DNA of 64,000 bases from an uncultured Luminiphilus sp. (lineage in GTDB: Bacteria; Pseudomonadota; Gammaproteobacteria; Pseudomonadales; Halieaceae): the NCBI GenBank assembly GCA_938084055.1, contig CALKDK010000010.1, forward strand, positions 144,097 to 208,096. The letters are read 5' to 3'. Made by a program: the position numbers and the translations under genes. The notes under the pieces were generated by a model. That model was not told the origin of the DNA. It saw only the letters and a program-made list of their open reading frames with translations, and did no database searches. Of this stretch, positions 44,997 through 56,950 are shown in pieces (the stretch's first letter is position 1; each line of letters begins with the position of its first letter).

Positions 44997-45441
44997 ACAA
45001 AGGCTGACCATCGCACTGCTGGTGGTCCTGCTCTCCAGTGCTGCGGTGGGCTTGGTCGGTTATGCCCTCAGGGGCAATATCAATCTGTTCTACCCTCCGG
45101 CTGACATTGTCGCAGGCAAAGCGCCTATGGATCGACCTATCCGGGTGGGCGGTATGGTGGTGGAGGGGAGTATTGTTCGATCAGGGCAGGACTTAACCAC
45201 GCATTTCGACGTCACCGATTACGACGGTACTGTCAGGGTGAGCTACACGGGGATCCTGCCTGACTTGTTCGCCGAGGGTGAAGGCGTGGTGGCGTCGGGC
45301 AGGTTGTCCGCAGATGGAAGCTTCAGTGCAACTGAGGTGTTGGCCAAGCACGATGAGAACTACATGCCGCCCGAAGTCGCCGAAGCGCTGGAGGGCAAAG
45401 GTCCTGACAACAGACCCTACGGCAAGGGGGGGAAGAGTTGA
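44980..45441 (+). CDS. ccmE: Heme chaperone CcmE
   Basis: Periplasmic heme carrier of 153 residues, anchored by one N-terminal helix (LTIALLVVLLSSAAVGLVGYAL). Seen: LFYPPADIVAGKAP, RVGGMVVEGSI, and VLAKHDENYMPPEV with His124 as the covalent heme site and Tyr128 as ligand. The track start at 44920 lies inside ccmD; GGAGGT 7 nt before the ATG at 44980 fixes the start. Confidence 0.95.
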   Translation: MHPIRKQRLTIALLVVLLSSAAVGLVGYALRGNINLFYPPADIVAGKAPMDRPIRVGGMVVEGSIVRSGQDLTTHFDVTDYDGTVRVSYTGILPDLFAEGEGVVASGRLSADGSFSATEVLAKHDENYMPPEVAEALEGKGPDNRPYGKGGKS

Positions 45442-47426
45442 TGCTGGCTGAGCTGGGTCATTTCGCGCTGATAGTGGCGTTCGTGCTGGCCTGCCTGCAG
45501 GGCGTTGCGCCGCTGTGGGGGGCCTGGCGCGGAAATACTGCCATGATGCTAATGGCGCCGGCGCTGGCTGTCGGGGTTTTCGTGTTTGTTTTGATTGCCT
45601 TCGGTGTGCTGACCGCGACGTTTCTACAGGATGATTTTTCGGTCAAGGTGGTGGCTTCAAATTCCAACTCGCTAATGCCACCCATTTATAAATTTTCAGC
45701 CGTGTGGGGCAATCACGAAGGATCCCTGTTGTTATGGGTTCTTATCCTCTCGGGGTGGATGCTTGCCGTAGCCCAGTTCAGCCGCGGATTGCCACTCACT
45801 GTCCTGGCCCGTGTCCTCGGTGTCATGGGACTGGTTGCCGTTGGCTTTATCGCTTTTTCCCTGTTGACTTCCAATCCCTTCGAGCGCCTCCTGCCCGGGG
45901 TGCCGGCCGATGGCCAGGACCTTAATCCGCTGCTCCAGGACCCCGGCCTGATTATCCACCCACCACTCCTCTACATGGGCTATGTCGGATTTTCCGTCCC
46001 GTTTGCCTTTGCCATTGCAGCACTGCTCGCGGGTCGTCTGGATGCGGCCTGGGCGCGTTGGTCCCGCCCCTGGACCAATGTTGCCTGGGGTTTTCTGTCT
46101 CTGGGTATCATGCTGGGCAGTTGGTGGGCGTACTACGAGCTGGGCTGGGGCGGCTGGTGGTTCTGGGATCCTGTTGAAAACGCATCCTTCATGCCGTGGC
46201 TGGTGGGAACCGCACTGGTCCACTCACTGGCGGTCACGGAGAAGCGCGGGTTGTTCCGGTCCTGGACGGTGCTGCTGGCCATAGCAGCCTTCTCCCTCTC
46301 GCTACTGGGGACCTTTCTCGTGCGCTCTGGTGTCCTCACGTCCGTGCATGCCTTTGCTGCTGATCCGGATCGGGGGCTCTTCATTCTCATTTTTCTGGCG
46401 GCCGTCATCGGCGGATCGCTGTTCCTGTACGCACTTCGTGCTCCAACGGTTGCGAGTCGGGTGCATTACGGAGCGTTCTCTCGGGAGGCGCTGCTGCTGG
46501 CCAACAACTTTATCTTCGTTATTTCCGCAGCTACCGTGCTGCTGGGCACGCTGTTTCCTCTCATCATGGATGCACTGGGACAGGGGAAGTATTCGGTGGG
46601 CCCGCCGTACTTTAACGCCGTTTTTGTGCCGTTAATGGCGCTTCTGGTGCCCTTTATGGGGATTGGGCCAATTTCCCGCTGGAAGCAGGACCAGCCGGCA
46701 CGCTGGCGCCATGAATTACTGCAGCCCGCACTGGTTGTGCTTTTGATGGCGGCGGTACTGCCCCTGGTGACGCATGGATTTAATATTTGGGTAGCCCTTG
46801 CGGTGCTGCTGGCGGGCTGGTTGCTGATTGGTTTGCTTCGGGATCTGCTGGAGCGGACTCGCTCAGCCCGAGGTCTGGCGGCTAAAGCGCGTCGCCTGAC
46901 GCCCAGCTATCTGGGTATGTGGCTGGCTCACCTTGGGTTCGCCGCCATGGTGCTCGGCGTGACGGTTGTCAGCCAGCACAGCATCGAACGTGATCTACGG
47001 ATGGAGCCCGGTGACGTGCAGGAGATAGCAGGCTACCGCTTTGAGTTTCTCAGGGTGACCCAGGTGCAGGGACCCAACTACGACGCTGACCAGGCAGACT
47101 TCCGTATTCTTCGCGGCGAACAGGTGGTTGCGGTGCTGTCACCCCAGAAACGGCGGTACCGGGCCAGTGGCCAGGTGATGACCGAAGCGGCGATCGATCC
47201 GGGGGTGTCTCGTGATTTGTTTATTGCTATGGGTGAGCCCGTCGGAGACTCGGCCTGGGCCATCCGCCTACAATACAAGCCAATGATCCGCTGGATCTGG
47301 TTTGGTGCCCTGCTGGTCGGTTTTGGTGCGATCACAACCACACTCGACAAGCGCTATCGGCTGACGCAGCGTCGGTCAGCACCGGCTGACAGTCATCCGG
47401 CGCTGGACGGTCATGCCAAGGCTTAA
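45441..47426 (+). CDS. ccmF: Cytochrome c synthetase subunit CcmF
   Basis: Large inner-membrane protein of 661 residues that attaches heme to apocytochrome c. Seen: NHEGSLLLWVLILSGW, the WWD domain GWGGWWFWDPVENASFMPWL around residue 235, NNFIFVISAATVLLGTLFPL, and a periplasmic part near the C-terminus before a last membrane helix. About 15 membrane segments. The ATG at 45441 overlaps the ccmE stop (TGATG); the track begins at the TTG one codon earlier. Confidence 0.95.
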   Translation: MLAELGHFALIVAFVLACLQGVAPLWGAWRGNTAMMLMAPALAVGVFVFVLIAFGVLTATFLQDDFSVKVVASNSNSLMPPIYKFSAVWGNHEGSLLLWVLILSGWMLAVAQFSRGLPLTVLARVLGVMGLVAVGFIAFSLLTSNPFERLLPGVPADGQDLNPLLQDPGLIIHPPLLYMGYVGFSVPFAFAIAALLAGRLDAAWARWSRPWTNVAWGFLSLGIMLGSWWAYYELGWGGWWFWDPVENASFMPWLVGTALVHSLAVTEKRGLFRSWTVLLAIAAFSLSLLGTFLVRSGVLTSVHAFAADPDRGLFILIFLAAVIGGSLFLYALRAPTVASRVHYGAFSREALLLANNFIFVISAATVLLGTLFPLIMDALGQGKYSVGPPYFNAVFVPLMALLVPFMGIGPISRWKQDQPARWRHELLQPALVVLLMAAVLPLVTHGFNIWVALAVLLAGWLLIGLLRDLLERTRSARGLAAKARRLTPSYLGMWLAHLGFAAMVLGVTVVSQHSIERDLRMEPGDVQEIAGYRFEFLRVTQVQGPNYDADQADFRILRGEQVVAVLSPQKRRYRASGQVMTEAAIDPGVSRDLFIAMGEPVGDSAWAIRLQYKPMIRWIWFGALLVGFGAITTTLDKRYRLTQRRSAPADSHPALDGHAKA

Positions 47427-47949
47427 GTTATTTTTGCCGCTGGGTGCCTTTTTCCTCCTTGGGCTTTTGCTTTTCCGGGGCCTGTCACTGGACCCCACGG
47501 CCCTGCCGTCGGCATTGGTCGGCAAGCGCTTTCCTGAGTTTGAGCTCATGGGGTTGCGGTCCGGGGAGCCGGTCACCCGGGCAGCACTCGTTGGCGATCC
47601 CATGCTGGTGAATGTTTGGGCGACCTGGTGTTACTCCTGCCGGGTTGAGCATCCCTTCTTGCTTGACCTTGCTGAGCGGGGCATAAAAATAGTGGGGTTG
47701 AATTATAAAGATGACAGTGCCAAGGCCGTGGCCTGGCTCGATGAACTGGGTGACCCCTATGCTATTTCCGTCGCCGATACAGACGGTACCCTGGGGCTCG
47801 ATATGGGTGTCTACGGAGCGCCTGAGACCTATGTGGTAGACGCCCGGGGAGTGGTACAGTACCGACACGTTGGGGTGCTGGACGCTGGGGTTTGGCAGTC
47901 TGAACTGTCGGCGTGGTTCGGTGCGGCAGCGGTGGGAGAAGCTCGGTGA
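47413..47949 (+). CDS. ccmG: Thiol:disulfide oxidoreductase CcmG/DsbE
   Basis: Membrane-tethered thioredoxin-like protein of 178 residues. Seen: N-terminal helix (LFLPLGAFFLLGLLLF), VNVWATWCYSCRVEHPFLL with the active Cys73/Cys76, and GVYGAPETYVVD with the cis-Pro. It keeps the heme-binding cysteines of apocytochrome c reduced. Overlaps the ccmF 3' end by 14 nt. Confidence 0.94.
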   Translation: MPRLKLFLPLGAFFLLGLLLFRGLSLDPTALPSALVGKRFPEFELMGLRSGEPVTRAALVGDPMLVNVWATWCYSCRVEHPFLLDLAERGIKIVGLNYKDDSAKAVAWLDELGDPYAISVADTDGTLGLDMGVYGAPETYVVDARGVVQYRHVGVLDAGVWQSELSAWFGAAAVGEAR

Positions 47950-48446
47950 AGGTCATCACGATCCTGCCTTACAGGCGCGTATTGGCCTTGACTATGCTGT
48001 TCTGGACCTGCGTCGCCGCGGCAGTCATCGAAACCTACGAGTTCTCCGATCCCAGCCTGGAGCTCCGCTATCATGCGTTGAGCGACGAATTGAGGTGCCC
48101 GAAATGCCAAAACCAGACGATCGCTGACTCCAACGCCCCAATCGCCAAAGACTTGCGATTCCTGCTACACCAGCAATTGGAGGAGGGGGCGAGCGATGCG
48201 GAGATCCTGGATTTTATGGTGGCCCGCTACGGGGAGTTTGTTCGCTATCGGCCCGGGCTTGACGGCCGGACAATGGTGCTCTGGTATGGCCCTTTGCTGG
48301 TGACGATACTGGGGCTTCTTGGCCTGGCTATGCATCTTCGCGGCAGGACCCAAACGGCCCCGTTGACGGCGCCCAGCGAAGGAGAGCGTGCCGCGCTACG
48401 AGCGAAAATCAGTGACAGGCTCCAGGGAGGGGGCGAGCCCCGGTGA
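47946..48446 (+). CDS. ccmH: Apocytochrome c thioreductase CcmH
   Basis: Protein of 166 residues. Seen: a signal or anchor helix (VLALTMLFWTCVAAAVI), ELRCPKCQNQTIADSNAPIA with the redox pair Cys51/Cys54 (LRCxxC motif), and a C-terminal helix (MVLWYGPLLVTILGLLGL). The track start at 47913 is replaced by the GTG at 47946, which overlaps the ccmG stop (GTGA) and has GGGAG 8 nt upstream. Confidence 0.93.
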   Translation: MKVITILPYRRVLALTMLFWTCVAAAVIETYEFSDPSLELRYHALSDELRCPKCQNQTIADSNAPIAKDLRFLLHQQLEEGASDAEILDFMVARYGEFVRYRPGLDGRTMVLWYGPLLVTILGLLGLAMHLRGRTQTAPLTAPSEGERAALRAKISDRLQGGGEPR

Positions 48447-49621
48447 CCTGGTTCTATGCTGCGGGTGTGGCGCTAACTGTTCTCTCGATCACGCTCCTTG
48501 TGGTGCCCCGGTGGCATCTGCGACGCTGGCGGGGCGAATCCAATCTCGATTGGCTCGTACTCAGACAGCAGGAGTTGGCCTCTGAATCGGCTGCGGACGC
48601 TGATGCGCTCAATCTCGATGCCGAGTTGCGGGTGCTCGACGAGTCAGATACCGAGAAGTCAGTCCAGAACGATCCACCGCTAGCCTCAAGCCGCGATTGG
48701 CGGCTGGTTGGGCCGGTACTCCTTGCACTGGTAATCCTGCCGCCGCTGCTCTACCTGCGGCTTGGCGCCATGGAAGATGTTCGCATAGCCGAGGCGCTGG
48801 CCAACCTTGAGGAGGCTTCTGCGACGGAAGTGGACGCGCTGCTTGGCGCTATTGAAACGCGATCGGCGGCCAGACCAGGTAACGTTGATTACCTGTCCCT
48901 GCTGGGTGAGTACTACACGACTCAAAATAACCATACACGCGCTCTCGCCAGCTACGAGGAACTATTGGAATTGTTTCCCGAAAGCCCCGAAATACTGGCC
49001 CGGGCGGCGCAGGCGGAATACCTGTCAGGGGAGCGCATGCTCACACCGAGGGCGAAACGCCGGGCTGAAGCGGCATTGGCGATCAATCCGGGACAGCGGA
49101 GTGCGCTGGGCACCCTCGGTATGGCGGCCTTTGAGACAGGCGACTACGCGGAGGCCATTGGCTACTGGGAGCGATTGATGGTGACTGAGGTGCCCGGGAC
49201 GGCGGGACATCAGATGTTAAGCACGATCATTGCGGAGGCGCGTAACCGCGGTGGTGTTGCAGCGAGCGAAACCGGCCCGGCGTCTGCTATTGGGGTCGTG
49301 GTGCTGGTGAATCTCCCTGAGGGCGCCAGTGCAGTGGGCACCGTCTTCATTCTAGCGCGGCCCAGCGGCGGGCAGCAGCGGATGCCCACAGCAGTGGTGC
49401 GAAGGTCCGCTTCAGAACTGCCCCTGCAGGTGCGGCTTGATGACGCCGCATCCATGGCCGGGCAGACACTGTCCGCCCTTCCCCTGGTGGATATTGAGGT
49501 TCAGGTTTCCCCCGGGGGACAGCCCGGTCGTGCCAACGCCAGCTGGCTGGCCACAGCAGAGTCCGTGAAGCCCTCGACCTCGGCCGAAGTGCGCTTGCAG
49601 TTGCAGCCAACGACGCCCTGA
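48443..49621 (+). CDS. ccmI: Cytochrome c maturation chaperone CcmI
   Basis: Apocytochrome c chaperone of 392 residues. Seen: two N-terminal membrane helices (FYAAGVALTVLSITLLVVP and LVGPVLLALVILPPLLYLRLG) flanking a cytoplasmic loop, then TPR-like helices about residues 145-260 (NHTRALASYEELLELFPESP, NPGQRSALGTLGMAAFETGD) and a C-terminal periplasmic domain of beta type. GTG start overlapping ccmH (GTGA). In enterics this part is fused to CcmH; here it is separate as in pseudomonads. Confidence 0.9.
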   Translation: MTWFYAAGVALTVLSITLLVVPRWHLRRWRGESNLDWLVLRQQELASESAADADALNLDAELRVLDESDTEKSVQNDPPLASSRDWRLVGPVLLALVILPPLLYLRLGAMEDVRIAEALANLEEASATEVDALLGAIETRSAARPGNVDYLSLLGEYYTTQNNHTRALASYEELLELFPESPEILARAAQAEYLSGERMLTPRAKRRAEAALAINPGQRSALGTLGMAAFETGDYAEAIGYWERLMVTEVPGTAGHQMLSTIIAEARNRGGVAASETGPASAIGVVVLVNLPEGASAVGTVFILARPSGGQQRMPTAVVRRSASELPLQVRLDDAASMAGQTLSALPLVDIEVQVSPGGQPGRANASWLATAESVKPSTSAEVRLQLQPTTP

Positions 49622-49652
49622 TTGCCAAATCGTGATCGGGTACCTATGCCAG

Positions 49653-49688
49653 ATATAGTGTTATGGCCCGGCAGGGTATACACTATAT
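49653..49688. promoter_or_regulatory. Inverted repeat upstream of smc
   Basis: ATATAGTGT and ACACTATAT are perfect 9-bp inverted repeats separated by 18 nt, ending 46 nt before the smc ATG. No T-run follows. It could be an operator or a bidirectional promoter element in the only gap between ccmI and smc. Confidence 0.45.
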
Positions 49689-49734
49689 GTTGTGTCCAAA
49701 GGGTGCCGGCCGGCGCCCACCAGCAGGTAGGTGC

Positions 49735-52700
49735 ATGCGTCTCAAATCCATAAAGCTCGCCGGATTCAAATCGTTCGTTGATCCTACGACGGTCAATTTT
49801 CCAAGCAATATGTGTACTGTGGTTGGGCCCAACGGATGTGGTAAATCGAACATTATCGATGCTGTTCGTTGGGTGATGGGCGAGAGTTCTGCGAAAAATT
49901 TGCGTGGCGAGGCGATGACGGATGTCATCTTCAACGGTACGACTCAACGTCAACCGGTAGGGCAGGCTTCCATTGAGCTCATATTTGACAACAGCGCGGG
50001 CAAGCTGGTGGGTGAGTATGCATCCTATGCTGAGATATCGGTGCGCAGGGTCGTGGGGCGCGAAGGCACATCGGAATACTGGCTCAACGGCAGTAAGTGT
50101 CGGCGTCGTGACATAACAGATCTCTTTCTCGGCACCGGTCTGGGGCCCCGCAGCTATGCCATCATTGAGCAGGGCATGATTTCAAGGCTGATTGAATCCA
50201 AGCCCGAGGAGCTGCGCGTTTTTATCGAAGAGGCGGCAGGCATCTCAAAGTACAAGGAACGTCGGCGTGAGACTGAGAGCCGGATGCGCCGAACGGTCGA
50301 CAACCTTGAGCGTCTGGCCGATCTGCGTGAGGAGCTGGAGCGCAATCTGCAACATTTGCTCAGGCAGTCCCAGGCCGCTGAGAAGTATGCAGAGCTCCGC
50401 AGTGAGGAGCGTGAGGTCAAGGCCCAGCTGCTGACCCTCCAATGGCGGGAATTCCAGGATTCCAGCCTACAAAGTCGCCAATTGCAGACTGAGCTAGACG
50501 TCCGGCAGGAAGCTGAGCGTGCTGATCTGGAGCGGGTGGGCGCCGCTATTGAAAGCACCCGAGTGACTCTGGCAGATGCCACGGACAGGTTTAATGGGGT
50601 TCAGGCCGATTACTACTCGGTAGGGGGTGAAGTCACACGGGTCGAACAGGCGCTGAGGTACGAGCAGGAGCGCCGCGCTACCATTGAACAGGACCTGAGC
50701 CAGACGCGAGCGGGACTTCAGGAGGCCCGGGGACACCTGAATGCCGATACAGACCGCCTCGCCCAGTGGCGTGAGGAGTTGGAGGTCCTGACTCCCCAGT
50801 TGGGGGAGCAGCGTGACGCTGCAGAAGTCGCAGCCCGTGCCTCAGCTGATGCTGAAGCCACGATGAATGACTGGCAGACCCGCTGGGATGACTTCAATCA
50901 GCGATCTGCGGGACCAAAACAGGCATCTGAGGTACAGCAGAGCCGCATTGTTTACCTAGAGCAGGTCCTGCAGCGTCTTTCGCAGCGCAGTGGCAAGCTG
51001 CGGGAGGAGCTGGAGCTTATATCGGATGACCACGGCGATGGTGAGTTGCCGCTGCTCGAGCAGCGTATCAGTGCGAGTGACGCAGCGGTAAAACAGCAGG
51101 AAGATGGCCTGCTGGCACTGGACGAGCAGATCGCCCAGCACAGGGGTGCTATTGTGGCGCTGCGTGATGAGCAGGACGAGGCTCGAGCAAAGCTGCAGCA
51201 GCTCCGCGGTCAGGAAGCGTCTCTGCTGGCCCTTCAACAGGCGGCTGTTGAGCAGGATGATGTCGCCGCGATGGGTGACTGGCTGGCAGCTCTGGGGCTG
51301 GACAACGGTGGCAGCGTCTACGAGGAGCTGGCGGTTGATGCCCATTGGACACTGGCGGTAGAGACGGTATTTTCTGCAGGTTTGACGGGGGTGTGTACCC
51401 GTGATTTTGCGGCGGTTCAGGCGGCCCTGCCCCAGTCTCCCGGGGGAATCAATATTCTGGCTGCTGCTGGAGATCATGTACCCGCTGCAGGTACTCTGGC
51501 GGAAAGGGTCAGAGGGCCTGCCGCGGTTCTCAAGGCTCTGTCGGCCGTGTACACGGCAGATAACATCGATGCGGCGGGTTTGTTGCTCGATGGCTTGCCC
51601 GAGCACGCGTCTGTCATAACGCCCTCTGGAGACTGGCTGCGTCATGGTTGGATCACCCGGCCGTCAGAGAAAGATGCCAGTGACAGTGTGATTTTGCGAA
51701 AAGCGGCCCTGGACGCGGTGCGCGCTGACGTCATTGGACTGGAGGCCTCGCTTGGTGATATCGACGCGAGGCTCAATGGCGCCAGGGAAGGTCGGCAGCT
51801 GGCAGAGGATCAGCGGCGCTCGGGGGAGGCAGCCCTCAAGGAGTCGTTGCAACTTCAGGCCGAGGTGGTGGCCGAGCGCAGCGCAAGGGTGGCCGCGGTG
51901 GAGCAGGCGCGACAGCGCACCCAACAACTTGAGAATGACCTCGCTGAATCCCGGACCCAGTTTGAGGCCGAGCAGCGCACACTGTCGGAAGCCCGTTCTG
52001 AGCTCCAAACTGCAATAGACCAAATGGCGCTCGACGGTCAGCAGAGGGAGGTGTTGAACGGTGAACGCACAGCGCTGGTCACCGAGCTTCAGGGAGCACG
52101 GGAAGCGGCCCGTGAAACGCGCGATACGGCACATCGAACCGAAGTCCGTGTCCAGAGTTTAGGCAGTCAGGCGGAGACAGTGGCGAGTTCCATTACGCGC
52201 CTCGAGCAGCAGGTTGAGCAATTACAGGTTCGGGTTGATGACCTCGCGGAGCAATTGCCAGTGGGAGATAACCCGGATGCAAAGCTTCAGGCAGAACTTG
52301 AAACACTGCTGGCCCAGCGCGTTGATGCGGAGGCGGCCCTGACGGCTGCGCGCCAGCTGGTAGCGGACAACGAACACAGCCTTAGGGAGCGGGAAAAAGA
52401 GAAGGTTGCGGCGGAACACCGGCTACAGAGTATCCACGCGGAAATTGAGTCAGGTCGACTGCAGCAGGCTGAGCGCAACGTACGAATAGAAAATCTGGTA
52501 ACCCAGCTTGGTGAGCTTGGCGCCACCCCAGAGGAGGTGGCGGAGCGGCTGCCGGAGGGGGCGTCTGAGCCTGAGTGGCTGGTCAAGGTTGAGCGCATTG
52601 CCGCGCGGATTACGCGCTTGGGACCTATCAATCTTGCGGCCATTGATGAGTATGCCAAAGCGTCAGAAAGAAAGGTCTACCTCGATTCACAGGACGCTGA

Positions 52701-53232
52701 CCTGCAGGAGGCACTGCAGACGCTGGAGGGTGCCATCCGTAAAATCGACAAGGAGACACGCAGTCGTTTCAAGGACACCTTTGACCAGATCAATGCGGGT
52801 TTTGCAGAGCTGTTCCCACGCGTGTTTGGCGGCGGTACCGCCAGCCTCGAGATGACAGGTGACGATCTGTTGGATACCGGCGTTGCCATCATGGCGCGTC
52901 CGCCAGGGAAGAAAAACAGTACGATCCACCTGTTGTCAGGCGGAGAGAAGGCCATGACAGCCATCGCACTGGTGTTCTCTATTTTCCAGCTGAATCCTGC
53001 TCCCTTCTGTATGTTGGATGAGGTGGATGCGCCCCTTGATGATGCCAATGTTGGGCGGTATGCCCGCATGGTCAAGGAGATGGCAGAGCGTGTTCAGTTT
53101 ATCTTCATCACGCACAACAAGATTACGATGGAAATGGCTGACCATCTTATGGGAGTCACCATGCACGAACCCGGGGTTTCCCGGTTGGTCACTGTTGATA
53201 TAGAAGAAGCGGCACAACTCGCAGCCAGTTGA
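49735..53232 (+). CDS. smc: Chromosome partition protein SMC
   Basis: Structural maintenance of chromosomes ATPase of 1165 residues. Seen: N-terminal MRLKSIKLAGFKSFVDPTT and Walker A GPNGCGKSN near residue 33, a long coiled coil, a hinge about residues 500-645, a second coiled coil, and the C-terminal head with signature LLSGGEKAMTAIAL and Walker B FCMLDEVDAPLDDAN. The start at 49735 gives the standard N-terminus; the track adds 24 codons with no family match. A Smc-ScpAB-type condensin is thus expected here in place of MukB. Followed by zipA, as in pseudomonads. Confidence 0.96.
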   Translation: MRLKSIKLAGFKSFVDPTTVNFPSNMCTVVGPNGCGKSNIIDAVRWVMGESSAKNLRGEAMTDVIFNGTTQRQPVGQASIELIFDNSAGKLVGEYASYAEISVRRVVGREGTSEYWLNGSKCRRRDITDLFLGTGLGPRSYAIIEQGMISRLIESKPEELRVFIEEAAGISKYKERRRETESRMRRTVDNLERLADLREELERNLQHLLRQSQAAEKYAELRSEEREVKAQLLTLQWREFQDSSLQSRQLQTELDVRQEAERADLERVGAAIESTRVTLADATDRFNGVQADYYSVGGEVTRVEQALRYEQERRATIEQDLSQTRAGLQEARGHLNADTDRLAQWREELEVLTPQLGEQRDAAEVAARASADAEATMNDWQTRWDDFNQRSAGPKQASEVQQSRIVYLEQVLQRLSQRSGKLREELELISDDHGDGELPLLEQRISASDAAVKQQEDGLLALDEQIAQHRGAIVALRDEQDEARAKLQQLRGQEASLLALQQAAVEQDDVAAMGDWLAALGLDNGGSVYEELAVDAHWTLAVETVFSAGLTGVCTRDFAAVQAALPQSPGGINILAAAGDHVPAAGTLAERVRGPAAVLKALSAVYTADNIDAAGLLLDGLPEHASVITPSGDWLRHGWITRPSEKDASDSVILRKAALDAVRADVIGLEASLGDIDARLNGAREGRQLAEDQRRSGEAALKESLQLQAEVVAERSARVAAVEQARQRTQQLENDLAESRTQFEAEQRTLSEARSELQTAIDQMALDGQQREVLNGERTALVTELQGAREAARETRDTAHRTEVRVQSLGSQAETVASSITRLEQQVEQLQVRVDDLAEQLPVGDNPDAKLQAELETLLAQRVDAEAALTAARQLVADNEHSLREREKEKVAAEHRLQSIHAEIESGRLQQAERNVRIENLVTQLGELGATPEEVAERLPEGASEPEWLVKVERIAARITRLGPINLAAIDEYAKASERKVYLDSQDADLQEALQTLEGAIRKIDKETRSRFKDTFDQINAGFAELFPRVFGGGTASLEMTGDDLLDTGVAIMARPPGKKNSTIHLLSGGEKAMTAIALVFSIFQLNPAPFCMLDEVDAPLDDANVGRYARMVKEMAERVQFIFITHNKITMEMADHLMGVTMHEPGVSRLVTVDIEEAAQLAAS

Positions 53233-53255
53233 AGCCGGCAGGGGGAGGGTAGTTG

Positions 53256-54230
53256 ATGGATCTCACGGTTCGCGACTGGATGATTGTTATCGGGGCGGGA
53301 CTGATCCTGTTGGTGCTCGTGGACGCCGTGCGGCGGGTGTACCAGGATCGACGCAGTGAGGTACGGCTGAACGCCAAGATAGCGCGGCGGGACGAGGAAG
53401 CAGCGGATGCGAATGACGACGCCTTCAACCTGCTGAACGAGCTTCCCAATGGTGGTGCCCGCATAGTCCAGCGCAGTGATCTGCAGGCGGCGGATGTCCC
53501 TGAAGAGGACCCGGACGCAATAGCGGCGGTAGAGCCAGGGGTCCCCGCCGGTCCAGCGCCGGGTGACGCGCAGCTTGCCGATGCTCCAGACCTGGATTTG
53601 CCGTCTTTTTCAGCCACTGATGTGACGCTGCCTGACACGGGTGATGGCACTCCCATGGTCGAGCAACCACACCATGATGAGCAGGGGCACGAAGAAACCG
53701 GAGGTGATGAAGCCACTGAAACGATGGATTGGCTGGAGTCGTTGGAAGTACCTGAACCAGAACCTGAGCCAGAGGTCCGTTTACCCCGAGCCATTGACTC
53801 CCATGTATTCGTCCTGAATGTGGCGGCGCGCTCGGAAGCAGGATTTTCAGGGTCAGATATTCTCGGTGTCTTGCTGGCCTGCGATCTGCGTTTCGGGGAT
53901 ATGGATTTTTTCCACCGACACGAACAGAGCGCCGGTCGGGGACCGATCCAGTTTAGTGTTTGTAATATGATGAGGCCGGGGGTTTTCAACATAGACGCCA
54001 TGGATGAGTTGCGTACCAAAGGCCTGATGTTTTTTGTCACGCTGCCCGGCCCCGAGGATATGCTCAAAGCCTTTGATTACATGCATGAGAGTGCCAAGGC
54101 GGTGGCAAAAAATCTTGATGGTGATGTGCTGGATGAGACCCGCAGTGCAATTACGCGCCAGAGTCTTGAGCATATGCGGCAGCAGATCAGGGAGCTGGAG
54201 CGGCGCATTGCGATGCAGAAGCGCCTTTGA
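53256..54230 (+). CDS. zipA: Cell division protein ZipA
   Basis: Inner-membrane division protein of 324 residues that tethers FtsZ. Seen: N-terminal anchor WMIVIGAGLILLVLVDAVRRVYQ, a basic stretch, an acidic Pro/Glu-rich linker (about residues 50-175, including PEPEPEPE), and a C-terminal FtsZ-binding domain from about residue 180 (SHVFVLNVAARSEAGFSG, MFFVTLPGPEDMLKAFDYM). GGAGGGT precedes the ATG at 53256. It lies 23 nt after smc and 12 nt before ligA. Confidence 0.94.
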   Translation: MDLTVRDWMIVIGAGLILLVLVDAVRRVYQDRRSEVRLNAKIARRDEEAADANDDAFNLLNELPNGGARIVQRSDLQAADVPEEDPDAIAAVEPGVPAGPAPGDAQLADAPDLDLPSFSATDVTLPDTGDGTPMVEQPHHDEQGHEETGGDEATETMDWLESLEVPEPEPEPEVRLPRAIDSHVFVLNVAARSEAGFSGSDILGVLLACDLRFGDMDFFHRHEQSAGRGPIQFSVCNMMRPGVFNIDAMDELRTKGLMFFVTLPGPEDMLKAFDYMHESAKAVAKNLDGDVLDETRSAITRQSLEHMRQQIRELERRIAMQKRL

Positions 54231-56866
<2,636 letters not shown>

Positions 56867-56887
56867 AGGCGCATCGGACAGCTATCG

Positions 56888-56905
56888 CTGTCATGCTGCT
56901 GTAAT
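56888..56905 (+). promoter_or_regulatory. Pho box upstream of phoB
   Basis: CTGTCAT-GCTG-CTGTAAT is two 7-bp direct repeats with a 4-bp spacer, the exact form of a PhoB binding site. A TATGTA lies 8 nt downstream and may serve as -10. It is 46 nt before the phoB start, so PhoB very likely controls its own operon. Confidence 0.85.
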
Positions 56906-56950
56906 AATTTCGTTATGTAATAGGGTATTTCCCGGGTAACAAGGCCTTTG

